Shown here piece after piece: positions 11,021-22,765 of a stretch of DNA of 64,000 nt. The notes below the pieces were generated by a model. It saw nothing but the letters and a program-made list of their open reading frames with translations, made no database searches and was not told the origin of the DNA. The DNA comes from Garcia nutans (taxonomy: Eukaryota > Streptophyta > Magnoliopsida > Malpighiales > Euphorbiaceae): assembly GCA_947685225.1 (NCBI GenBank), contig CANTUV010000076.1, positions 1,054,001 through 1,118,000 of the forward strand, read 5' to 3'. Every line of letters begins with the position of its first letter. The first letter of the stretch is position 1. A program made the translations under genes and the position numbers.

Positions 11021-13140
11021 GTGATGTTTAAATAACTACCCTAAAAAATAATCTTTATTATAAAAATATTATTAAAATTAAAAATATTTAAATTTTATAA
11101 AATATTGATATAAAATTTTAAAAATAGATTATTTTTCAATAAAAAAAAGCTTTTTTTTCAAAAATACCTCTTTTCTTATTATAATAAGTATTTTACTTTA
11201 AATATTTATTTTTTTTCAATCTCAATATTAAAATAAAAATATTCTAATAAAATAATAAAATTAATATTTTAAATTATTTTTCATCATATAAAAATTATAA
11301 TTTTTTATAATTTTTTTTTAAATTTTAATTATAAAAATAAGTAACACTCAAAAAAATAATAAATAAAATAAGACATAAAAATATATTAATAAAAATTACT
11401 AAATTTATTTTAAAATAAAATTTACATATTATATGCATAAAAAAATAAAAAAAAAATATACATAATTTTACTATATAGATGTGTAGTAGATGTATTATAG
11501 ATGTTGTACGTATGTTATATTTTTGTTATTTAAGTTGTGTATATTTTATATAAAAATTATTTAATGTCATGTAAATATTGTATTAATGTTGTGTGGATAT
11601 TTTAAAAATAAAAAATTAATAAATAAAATAAAATAAATATTAAAAATATTATGTAGATGTATTGTAGATTTGTTGTAGATGTATTTTATATTGTTGAGTG
11701 TGTATTTTATATATGTTGTATATATTATATATATGTTATGTATATGTTTATTTTTTTTTGTATATTAAAAATATGATATTAAAAAAAATTTTAAATAAAA
11801 AATATAAATAAAAGAAAAATCATAAAAAAATTACAAAAAAAAGAAGAAAATTTAACGACACATATACAATTTAAAAAAAATGATTTCCATATATGTGAAA
11901 AAAAGATGGCTCGCTACAATAATATTGAAAAAAAGAAAATATCCGTGGGATACAGAGTGTAATATTCTCTTTGGGGAATGTCCTAAGCCAATTTTATAAT
12001 TTGTCGAGTCGTCAATTATATATTGCTTTTGCATTTTTGTGGTTGTCCAAAGCGGGATTACCCATTTCCAACACAGACATATGGAAGATCTACATTCAAA
12101 GAAATGAACATCTATTTTTGCTCTGTTTTCAATCTTCTCCTTAGTTGCGTGTTATAGTATGAAATATCTTTTTAAGGACTATCTGGTTTGAGGAGACTAA
12201 ATTAGAGTGAGTTCTTGAGAGATTAAACACCTTTTGAGCGGCTAATGGCTTCAAGCAGTCTTGTTGATTTGGGTAATTAAAATAATGTCTTACTTGAAAT
12301 TAATTTATAAGACTGTAGGGAATTATAGAGTTAATCCAACTTTAGCAAAAATTATTCAAGCAACTTGAAGAGCATAAAATAAAATAAAATAAAATAATTA
12401 TAGGTTGCCACTTGTCTACATTCAACCTTGTTTGGTGTTATTTTCTCAAGAATTATGCATTTTGAAATAACAAAAGAAATGATTAATATCACAATCATCC
12501 TTGAATTTTATATTTATATCATTAAAATTTTTAAATTTCAATTTATCATGATAAAATCCTTTAATATTTAATTTTTTCCCATTAAAATTCTCGACTATAT
12601 TTTTTAGTGACTGTATTGTGATAGAAAGAGTGCTTAACATAGAGTATTTTAGATAGAGAAATAGAGTTAGTAGAATATTGTGATTTTAATTCTAAAACAA
12701 AGATTTTCTTTGCGAGTTAAAAATAAATTCTTTTTTTTTAATTTGAGTTTTTTAGAGTTTTAGAGTTCAAAATTTAAGGTTTAGAATGCAACATTTAAGA
12801 TTTATGGTGAAACTCTCTTTTGTATCACTATTTGGTCACTGAAAAATAACGATATAAGGAGTAAAATACATGGATGATTAGTGATGGTAACCCAAAAAAA
12901 TTTAGAAGTTGAAGCAAGAATTTGAAGGGAGTGAAAGGTTAAAATTATGAAGTTATTAACTTTAAAAAGAGAGTTTGAAAAACTAAAGATGAAGGAGAGT
13001 GAATATATCAAAGATTACTCTTCTAAATTGTTGGAATTGGTAAAATTAGATGGCACTTTACAGGGACATTATCAATAACTAAAAGGTATTGATTAGTTTG
13101 GAAGTATCAAGCAAAGTGGTAACAAAAAAAAAAAAAGAAA
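11021..13140. other. AT-rich intergenic stretch
   Basis: Homopolymer tracts and short direct repeats, including runs of TGTAGATGT/TTGTATATG-like words at 11480-11750 and (AAAAT)n at about 12374-12396. Small reading frames here lack any recognisable motif. I see no gene. Confidence 0.5.
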
Positions 13141-13434
13141 AAAAATATATTTTTTGACCCTGAACTTAACATGATTTGCACATTAGGCTCTTAAATTTAA
13201 ATTAGTGACATTGAGTTCTTTAACTATATGGATTGATGACATGGACCTTTTTTTATAGGGGTTAAGCGTGTAATAGTTAATTACTGTCAAAATCACCTGA
13301 CTGCTAGAAACAAAATGATACGTTGAAGAATCTGCTTAGAACAAAATAATATGTTTTAATTCTTCAACATTTCAAAATCAAAACGCATTATTTTGGAGGA
13401 TTTTAGAGCAAAATGATGTGTTCTTTCTCTTTCT

Positions 13435-13466
<32 letters not shown>

Positions 13467-14045
13467 TCTCAATTACTATTCTCTAATTTTGAAGGCCATG
13501 GATAGTATTGCATGCTCTTTCACTTATAAATTCTTGATTTATTTGTTTAGTTGTTAAAATAATACATAACCAGTTAAAAATACCAAATAATAATAACAAT
13601 GAAAGAATGAAAATGGAATAATACAACAAGGAATAAGAGAAAGAAGGTACTTTTGCTTGGTATGATGTCTTTGGAATATGAATTTGTGTTATTTTTTGTT
13701 ATTTTGTTAGTATTTTATGCATGGGTTTTAGAGTGGGAATGTTGGGAGAAGAAAAAATAAGGAGTGAGAACTTGAGCTAGTGCTTTGAGAAGCTGATAAT
13801 GGTTGATGATGAAAATAGTGAAATTGGTTGCGGCATTAGTAAGGAAGGAGTCAAAATAGTGCCATTTATATGATTCAAGGCGATTTTGACGATGGGTGTT
13901 GAGTATGTATTTAACCTTTTGTTAAAAAAGAATTTAATATCACTGATCTATATAGTTGAAGGGTTCAACATTACTTATCCAAAGTTCAGAAGTCTAATAC
14001 ATAAATTACGTAAATTTCAAGGATAAAAAAATATATTTTGCCTAA
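13141..14045. mobile_element. Non-autonomous DNA transposon with ~110-bp inverted termini
   Basis: The left end (about 13146-13250: ATATATTTTTTGACCCTGAA, later TTCTTTAACTATATGGATTG) matches the complement of the right end (about 13930-14041: ATATATTTTTTTATCCTTGA, later CTTCAACTATATAGATCAGT). The termini have diverged to perhaps 65-70% identity. The inside, about 700 bp, has a (CT)n tract and no coding region. Long inverted termini without coding suggest a Mutator-like non-autonomous element; the exact ends and target duplication are not clear. Confidence 0.55.
13434..13463. repeat. (CT)n microsatellite
   Basis: About 15 uninterrupted CT units inside the non-autonomous element. Confidence 0.9.
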
Positions 14046-15512
14046 AAAAAATATGCGACTTGAAGAAAATGATGGTAGCTGAACTTATCATGTATAAGCT
14101 TCAGGTTCTAGAATATAAAACTGTTTGACGGAATCTTTGTTCCTAATTAACAAAGAAAAGAAGCTTTGTAACAAAAAAAAAAAAAACATATGAAAAGGTT
14201 AGATCATCCATCGTTATTTAGAGATGGATGTGTATTGGACTTTTATAGTATTAATGACAAATTTGGAATACATACGTTGGTCACTATTTAAAGAGGAAAT
14301 TAGTTAATTTTTTCAAAAAATAAATTGAATTTATTTTTTTAAATTAATTTAATTTAATCAACAATAAGAAACTTACAACAAATATGAAAAAATTAAAAGT
14401 GCAAATGTTTTATAAAGAAAAAATATATTATTAGTGTTTGTATTTTTCATTTTTGCTATTTTGATATATGAATTTTTTTTAGTCAATTAGGTATATAAAC
14501 TTCAGTTTTTAGTATTATTTTAGTTGCTTCAACCTTTTTTTCTTACTCACTAGAGTGTTACACTATATTTTATTGATGAAGTGATAAAAATATACCAAAA
14601 AAAAAAACAAATAAAAAGATAAAAATACCTCAAATTGAATTCGAAAGTTTACTTCGTTCTTCTTCTCTTTCTTTTTCTTCACTCCAAGAACCAACAAAAT
14701 CACATAAATTACAACAAAATTTTCTTCTCTTTCTTCATCTTCACCCTCCAAAATCTACAAAATTACAGAAATCACAATAAAATCCTAAAGATTATAACTG
14801 AAACCAACAAAGTCACAACAATGCAAACCTTAGATAACCTCCAATTATACTAGTAGAAAGACGAAGAACTCATTAAAATAAATTTATGAACTTTGGATTT
14901 CTGATTTAGGAATTTCAATCTAATTAATTTTAATATAATCATTTCTAGATTCTGTTGTTGCTGCGAACCGAATATTTGAACAAGTCAATTAAATCTCAAA
15001 TATTTTAACTGTATAATTTGATATACTGAATGTATATATAATATATACCTTTAAAAATAAATTATATTTTTAATATACTAACTATATATAAAAAATATAT
15101 CTTTAAAAAGGAGTATTTTTAAAATTAAAAATTAAAAAAAGGTATTTTTGAAATTAGAGTTGGAAAGATATATTTTTGAAAATATATTTTTTTTAAGTAT
15201 TTTTTAAAAAACGCCATTATAATATTGTATATACCAAAACTCCTCCCTTAATAAATAGTTAATTTTCTAAAAAATCCTTGCCCTCATTCTATTTATTTTT
15301 TCTCCTTTTTTTTCCTTTTATGCCCTTTTTTATTTTTCTTCGTTTTTTTATTTTTCATTTTTTAACCTTTTCTAACTTGAGAAAATTATATTATATTATA
15401 TACTAAAACTCTTACACCCAATAAATAGTAAAATTTCAATTTTACCAATATTTCTTTTTTTTTCTTTTCTCACTTCCCACCATTTTATGTTTTTGTTTTT
15501 TTTTCTTTTGCC

Positions 15513-15559
<47 letters not shown>

Positions 15560-15649
15560 AACTTTAGAAGTTATTGTTTTAATAAAAGTGACTTTTCAAA
15601 TTTTTATTTTTATTTTAAATTTTAATTGATTTTATGAATTAATTTCTAA
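14046..15649. other. AT-rich intergenic stretch with repeat debris
   Basis: Includes a long (TTA)n microsatellite at 15513-15557 and two similar blocks about 180 bp apart (about 15213-15260 and 15392-15440) that share ATATACyAAAACTCyT and AATAAATAGT. They look like two copies of one repeat terminus. No gene seen. Confidence 0.5.
15513..15557. repeat. (TTA)n microsatellite
   Basis: About 15 uninterrupted trinucleotide units, just outside the foldback element. Confidence 0.9.
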
Positions 15650-16877
15650 AATAATGGCTTTTAAATTTTTAAACTTTATTATTATTATTATTATATTTTA
15701 AATTTTTAATGAACAATATAAATTTAATTATTTTAAAGATAATTCAAAATGAACATGTTATTATTATAATTAGATTTATAATTTTTATTGTTTTATTTTA
15801 TTTTGAAAAGGTTTTTGGTCATTTAAAAATATTTTTATTATATCAACTTAATATAAATTTGAATATAATTATTTATTATTCTACCATTCTTATATTTCTT
15901 TTTAATCATATGATTTTAGTTAAATTTAATAATTTTTTGGAATAAGATACAGATACACCCCTTAAATTATCACTTAGGTACACATAAGCCCCTAAATTTT
16001 TTTTCAACTCAAATAAACACAAATTTTTCATAAAGTTGCCTTTTAGGCCTCTCTAGTAATAGAAAAAGATAAAACATTATTCTTCTGTTATGTAATTACT
16101 AATGTGGTATTTATTAATAGGTGAAAAAGTAAATTTTTAATAGAAAATGGGTCCCACTAATTGATCGGCGCCTCTAAAGTTATTGTGAGGGAGAAAATTT
16201 GTAATTGTACATTTAACTCTACACAAACAAGTTGAGAGAGGAAAAAAGAGATTGAAAAATCTCTGTCATGCCATCCCTTTCAAAATCACCAACCAAGACT
16301 CCAAATAATCAGCAGTCTGTTAGATTTAGGATTTCGATCAACATTAACAACGATTTGTCTCTTTCTATTTGGCAAAAACGAGTGGAAACAAGTGGGAGAT
16401 AATGTTGTTGTTGTTGTTTGAGTGGTAATACTGGTGGGTCATCTAGACCACTTGGTTTTGGATCACTTTAAGGAACATTCTTTCCTTTACAGGTAAGTAT
16501 AAAGGCTCATTGTGATTTTTATTTATTTTTGGAGTAATATAATCAACATTCTGTTGGTTTTAAGGGAACATTTAGGATTTTTTATTTAAATAATCAAGGG
16601 TTTTGAAAACAAATAGTAAAAGAGTAAGATATTTAATTTTAAATTATGGCTTTGAAAAAGAAACGCAGAAGATGACAGTGGATTTAGAGTTTTTGTATAA
16701 ATAATTAAGGTTTCTATAGTTAAATAATATTTGATTTTGGGTATCGAAAAGTAAGGGGCTTTTTTTTAATTTTATTATAATTAGAGCAAATTTTAAACTT
16801 ATTATACCGAGATTGATTGATTAGAGCAAATTTGATTTTGTATTGTTCTTTGTTTTTTTATTTTTCAGTGCTACATA

Positions 16878-19800
16878 ATGGATGAAATAGTTCATTTGAG
16901 ATTTAACCATGGGGAACATGGGTTCCTGATATGTTTAATCCTAAACACCCTGTACTATAGTATCTAAAATGGTTAGGTTGATGTCGTAGAGAACTTTAAC
17001 CTTGATTATTTATGTTATCATGATATGTCAGATAGATATAAAGAGACATTAGGATATCCAAATGTGAAAAAAATATATGTTCTTAAACTTGGTAAAAATT
17101 TATAAAATGGTCTATTTTTAGTTAACGATGATCAATCAATTAGGAGGGTTATAAACTATATAAGCAGAAATAGTTGGGTGAGGGAGATTGAGGTTTATGT
17201 TGATCATGAGGTTGACACTGTTATAGTAGTTCAAGACCCATTATCCTTACCTTGGAATGATTATGAAATTATAGAAACAATAAGAGGGACAAATGTTAAT
17301 GGTGAAAGAGATATCCCAACACAAGCTAGCTTTGTTGATGATCCTGAATCACATACAGATTATGACTTTTGTAGATGTGAATAATGTAGGTTTAAAGGAA
17401 GATAGTGATCAAGATATTGACTTAGATGAATTTTAGACTAACTTTTGTGATGGTAAACAAAATGAGATAAGGGTAGATGAGGGTGAACAAAATGAGATAG
17501 GGGTAGATATTGGTAGTCAGCCCCAAGCTAATTTTAATGTGGATGAATTTTTCAATAGTAGGCATGTTGGGTATATTAGTGATGAGGAAGAGTTAGAAGT
17601 TAATGACTACAATAGTGATATTAGTGTTGAAAGTAGCGAGGAGGGAGATGATTTAGATGAAACAGTACCCTCTCAAGAGAGAGTGAGATATGATGGCAGT
17701 GATGAAAAATGTTATTTTATGCTTGGAATGACTTTTAATAATGCTAAAGAAGTTGGGAAAGTGATTGCTAACTATGTTGTAAAATTAGGGTTGAAATTGA
17801 AGATACATCATAATAAGCCTAATGGGATTAGGGTAAGATGTGTTGGAGAAGATGGTTGTCCATTTGTAATGTTAGTGTCAAAGGATGGAAAAAATCCTGG
17901 TTTGGCAGTAAAAACACTAGTTGATATACATAATTGTTATAGGCAATACAATATCCCTAGTACTTCTACTAGTTTTCCAACAAAACATTTTAAAGATAAG
18001 ATATATAAGAGGCCTGAGTTTAGATGCAAAGATATGAAGTCAGAGGCTGAAGAGTTTCTTAAATTCCATGTCAGTATGGCTAAGTGTAAGAGAGTAACGA
18101 GATAGATTCTATATGAACTAGATGGTAGTTTTAAGGCTGAATTCTGATACCTTCCCGCATACATTGTAGCTTTGAAAAAAATTAATCCATGTTTAAAGGC
18201 AGAGATTTATCTAGATAAAGAGGCAATGAGTGGTGGAAGAAGAATATTTAGAAGAATGTTTATTTGTATATATGCTTGTAAGATATTAGGGTGTAGCCCT
18301 ATGAATGGGTGCTTTTAAAGGAAATGTGCAAAGGGCAACTGCTTTCAGATGTGGGTACGAATGTAAATGATAAGATGTTTCCAATAGCATGGACAATTGT
18401 TGATAAAGAAAATAAAAATAATTGGAATTGGTTTTTGAGTTTGTTGGCCTAAGAACTCACACTTGGGGATAGATTAAGGTTCACTATAATCTCTGATATA
18501 CATAAGGTAATGTGCCTTATTCTTTTATTTAATATGCATGCAATTATTAATTGTATATGTTTAGAATAACTCTTATTAATTTACTATTTTCCTTTTTAGT
18601 TTTGGCAATTAGAGATTGATTGATGCAATGCATAAAGTATTAGCTAATGTAGAGTTCAGATGGTGTGCTAGGCACATTTATGCCAATTGGAGTAAAACAT
18701 GGAGAGGGGGATCATTGAAAAAGAGATTTTGGATATGTGCTTAGAGCACATTTCATGAGGAGTTTAATGACAATTTGAAGAAGTTAGGAGAATTAAGCAA
18801 GAAATCAGCTGAGGATGTACTAAAATACCTACCATATAACTGGGTTAGGGCTTATTTTAGTGATAGAAGCAAATGTTGGATGGTGGATAACAACATTTAT
18901 GAGTATTTAAATAGTTGGATTGTTAGTGTTAGGTATAAGTCAATTGTAAGTATGCTGGAGGATATAAGATTGATGTGTATGAATAGAATTAAAGACAATA
19001 AATTAGGTGTTGAGAAACGGGTGAATGAATAGATTTTAGCAAGTTTGTCTCTTTTTCAGAATAACAAAGATGATTCAGTTAGATGCAAGGTTGAGTTTAA
19101 TGGAGATAAAGGTTACAAAGTTGGAGAAGGGAAGGACAAACACACTATTTTGCTAGATAAGTGTCTGTACTTGTAAGGCATGGGATTTAAGTGGAATCCC
19201 ATGCCAACATTCCATTTGTGAAATTTATTATTACAAGATCAATCATATTTCTTATATTTCCAAATATTATCATAAAATCAAGTATGATTTGACTTACCAG
19301 CATCCAATTCAACCTGTGCTTAGGATAAGATTTATGAATATTGGTGACTTTCAAGCTATAGAACCACCTCCAGCTCCTAAATTGACTAGTAGACCAAGGA
19401 AGAAGGGGATTAAGGGAATATCTGAACCATCTCCAACTTCAACAAGATCAACTAAATTATCAAAGAAAGGAAGGGAATATAATTGTGGCTTGTGTCATTA
19501 AGAGGGACACAACAAAGTTGGTTATCTAAAAAAAGATTGTCAGGTGATGATTTCTTTGTTGATGAGTTTAGTTTTATTATGTTTAATTTTGAATTGATTA
19601 AACTAATTATGAAATTTGTTTTTGCAGGCACAATCAAGTGCATCATAATCAAAAAGAGGCATTCCACCTATTACACCATGTTCACAACAAAGGAATAGTA
19701 GCACTAGCAATTCTGTGAGAGGGAAAAGGCAAGGATCATTTGGGTATGGATGTTTAGTTGACGAAGTCACCCTAAATGTAAGGAATTCTAGAAAACTGCT

Positions 19801-20206
19801 TACAATGTTTTACTGTTGAATTATACACTGGTTGTTTAAATATTTATTGCCATATGCATAGCCTAGATTGAGTTCTGAAAGGGTTGTGAAAGAAGGTAGT
19901 GAAATAATTCGACATGATCCTAATGCACAAACAAGATATCCAATCCCCAACGAGAGAGAGATAAGACAGAGCAGAGGAAGACCCCCAAGAAGTGATAGCG
20001 GAGGAAAGAGGACTATAAGTTTCATTCCAGATGGATCACAAGTCACTTACGCTGAAGGTTTGGCTCATAAACCTGATGGTTTACAATGGGTAGGAGGTCT
20101 TACAATAATTTCCAACCAATTGAAAAGGGAAAGAGAAGAGTTAGTTGTTAGAAGAAGGAAAGTGTTAAGTTATAGAAATGCATCAACACAACCATCAACA
20201 CCTTAA
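16878..20206 (+). pseudogene. MULE (mudrA-type) transposase, decayed
   Basis: Starts at ATG 16878 (MDEIVHLRFNHGEHGF). Recognisable blocks in order: an acidic N-terminal region (17539-17690), a MuDR DNA-binding domain (about 17700-17950: MLGMTFNNAKEVGKVIANY, IRVRCVGEDGCPFVM, LVDIHNC), the MULE DDE core (about 18330-18460: QLLSDVGTNVNDKMFPIAWT, then NNWNWFLSLL), the following helical part (about 18640-19010: EFRWCARHIYANW, AEDVLKYLPYNWVRAYFSD), a SWIM zinc finger (about 19160-19230: VCTCKAWDLSGIPCQHSI) and a CCHC-like knuckle broken by a stop (about 19485-19535: CGLCH then EGHNKVGY). Many in-frame stops and frame changes separate them, with introns at about 18509-18598, 19541-19626 and 19778-19862. 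An additional C-terminal stretch, 19863-20206, is basic and not recognised. Confidence 0.88.
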
Positions 20207-21309
20207 ATTCCAGATTTTGAATATTTTAGTGGTTTTTGTTATTTGTTTAGTTTATTGCTAGCACATTGATGTTTGATGAATAGATATTACAAAGATGATC
20301 CATTTTGTGCAATAAAAATGGTATCCAACTATTTGTTGCAGTGGATACTAAACTGTAATGCATGTTTTTGTTTTTTTAGATAATGAACAGCTTTGTTGCT
20401 CACTTTTTAGGGTCACAATTTGCACTAATTCTTTGCTTTTGCTGTTGAAACGAAAACAAATGTAAATTTTGACAAATGGATATGTATTTGGATGTTGAAA
20501 TATTATGAATATATCAGTTTGAATGAAATTACAAGTGTTTTTCTATTCTTCAGTTCAATGTTGTTTGTGTTTTGTATTAGAATGCAATTCTAATTTTAGT
20601 TTGTGATTGGATGCCATTTGATGCTGTGAGTAAAATTTTGTGTTTGAATTCTATTTGAAGCTGAGATTTTCACTTTTATGCATGATAAAAATGAAGATGA
20701 AATATTAGACCATGACTTTTCTAATCAAATTGGTATGTGAACATGTGTATATTAATCAAATTAACCCAACTTCCATAAATTCTCAACTTTTGCTGCAAAA
20801 TAATACAAACACATTAACAATACTATCAATAAATAATAAGCTAATTGTAAAATACACAAAATAATGCAAACTCATTAACTTTAACTAGATTTTCATTGAA
20901 AATAAGCTATTTAAATTCAATACAATTAACCCAATTTAATAACATATGTATATCAATCCAATTAACCCAAACGACCATTAAACTAGCTGCTAGCAAATAA
21001 TCCAACATCATAACCACATATATTCATCACATAACCAACTTCCATATTTCTTAACTTCTTTAGCTAAATAATATAAACACATTCACAATACAACCAACAA
21101 ACAATAAGCTAATTATAAAATGCACAAAATAATACAAACTCATTAACATTAACTAGAATTTCATTGAAAATAAGATATTTAAATTCAATACAAAGGTTTA
21201 CATTGTATAAGCTAATTTAAAATGCACACTTTTACAGAATAACATGAATAATCACAAATGCAATCCATGTAAATAATAAAATCATGCATGCTCTTTTTAA
21301 TTTTTCCTT

Positions 21310-21800
21310 TTCAGGTTGCAATCCATAATAGTTGCATCCTTCAAACTCTTCAACTCCAATCATAAAGCATCAAGTTCATCTTCAATTTCCGCAGCATTTC
21401 CATTTGCCTTCAACTTTCAAATCTCGGCCATTAACAATATTTTCTCTAATTTCATCTCATTCAGCAATTCTCTACTTCGACTTATAATCTTTTCATCATG
21501 CCACTAAAAAAAATTACAGCCTCTCACCTGTAAATTTCAGACTAATATCAAGTTCAAAACTTATATAACCCAATATCAAAATAATATAATTCCAGCAAGA
21601 AAAATAGAAATTGAGATTTCTTTCTTACTTTGTAATTGGACAAGCATAGAATCTTCGCCCATGATTTTTATCTGTGCACCATGTCCATTTTGGAGCCTTA
21701 ATTCTCATCCCTCTGTAGGGTACTTGTAGTACCTTGGAGCTTCATCGTATTCCATCACCATGTTCGATCTCAACATTGGGTTTATGTTTGATCCAGTTGA
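21310..21800 (-). pseudogene. MULE-borne GRF-zinc-finger-like gene, antisense, decayed
   Basis: On minus, an ATG at about 21815 opens MSSSTSSTGSN. A shifted frame then reads APKWTWCTDKNHGRRFYACP (about 21690-21630), close to the TSWTDxNPGRRFxxCP core of GRF-type zinc fingers. After an intron (about 21629-21508) the next exon reads WHDEKIISRSRELLNEMK and a coiled-coil-like tail to about 21310, with in-frame stops. GRF-type small proteins occur in plant MULE second genes in my memory of the family, so this is the convergent partner of the transposase. The first zinc ligands are not clearly seen. Confidence 0.6.
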
Positions 21801-22161
21801 ACTCGTGGATGAACTCATAGCTCCAATTCTTTCTAAAATCACAGATCCCCTTTACTCGATTCAACTATTTTGTATGCAAATAGATTTTCGTGGTTTTGGG
21901 ATAGGGGAATATAGAGATTTTGAGAGTTAGAGATTTCTTACCGTTAAGAGGATTTGGATACCCTCAAATAATGTTAAAAAATATATTTTTTCCCTTTAAC
22001 GATGCCACATTAAATTACAGATAATGTTTTTTCTTTTTCCGTTACTAGAAGGGCTTAAAAAGCAGTTTTATGAAAAATCTGTATTTATTTCAGCCAAAAA
22101 AAATTTAAGAACTTATGTGTACCTAAGTGATAATTTAAGGGGCTTATTTGTACCTTCTTCC

Positions 22162-22341
22162 TAATTTTTTTAATTTTTGTCTAAAAAATTTAATAAATAA
22201 TAAATTTTTAATTTTTTTATACTAAGATTATTATTATTTTTTTAATAAATTAAAATTTATTAAAAAATAAAAATAATAATCTTAGTATAAAAAATTAAAA
22301 ATTTATTACTTATTAAATTTTTTTAGACAAAAATTAAAAAA
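22162..22341. repeat. Near-perfect palindrome, inner part of the foldback
   Basis: TATACTAAGATTATTATTATTTTT in part at about 22218-22241 is mirrored about 22266-22290, with outer arms (TTTTTGTCTAAAAAATTTAA against its complement near 22310-22334). Arms about 75-80 bp and a 16-bp centre. A transcript would fold into a long hairpin. Confidence 0.85.
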
Positions 22342-22546
22342 AATTATAAAATTTAACTGGTATAATAATATTTTTAAATGAGCAAAAATCTATTCAAAAT
22401 AAAATAAACAATAAAAATTATAAATCTAATTATAATAATAACATGTTCATTTTGAATTATCTTTAAAATAATTAAATTTATATTGTTCGTTAAAAAATTA
22501 AAATACAATAATAATAATAAAGTTTAAAATTTTAAAAACCATTATT

Positions 22547-22765
22547 GATAATATCAAAAGCAATAATTTTTGTTTATTTTGCACTTAATATACTTATTTA
22601 ATATTTATGAATTTTGAAATGAATTTTTTTTCTTTTTTTATCTTTCTTTTATATATATATTTTTAATATTTTCTCTTTTATTTATTTATTTATTATCTTT
22701 ATTAATTATTATTTGAAATGAATAATTTAATGATTTAAATGTAACTTCCTTCACATAAATACAGA
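22547..22765. other. AT-rich spacer
   Basis: Between the foldback element and the LTR. I see nothing in it. Confidence 0.5.

Larger units (their letters stand above)
15939..22161 (+). mobile_element. Mutator-like element (MULE), 6.2 kb, 9-bp target duplication
   Basis: Terminal inverted repeats of about 200 bp: left from 15939 (GGAATAAGATACAGATACAC), right ending 22161 (complement begins GGAAGAAGGTACAAATAAGC). The best-conserved block, CCTTAAATTATCACTTAGGT, is present in both. The element is bracketed by TAATTTTTT at 15930-15938 and 22162-22170, a perfect 9-bp duplication, the length expected for MULEs. Inside are a decayed mudrA-type transposase on plus and a small antisense gene. The termini are diverged and the transposase is broken, so the element is not autonomous now. 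Confidence 0.88.
15650..22546. mobile_element. Foldback (long inverted-repeat) element, split by a MULE
   Basis: Sequence at 15650-15848 is the near-exact complement of 22354-22546 (for example AAAATGAACATGTTATTATT on the left and its complement around 22437-22456). The pairing continues through 15915-15938 and, beyond the MULE, 22171-22244, which pair with 22261-22354. With the MULE removed the arms are continuous and meet at a small centre near 22244-22260. The left arm has an extra 75 bp or so (about 15845-15915). Estimated original length about 665 bp, arms about 285-360 bp. No coding. A related, more diverged copy lies at about 25873-26080. Confidence 0.75.
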
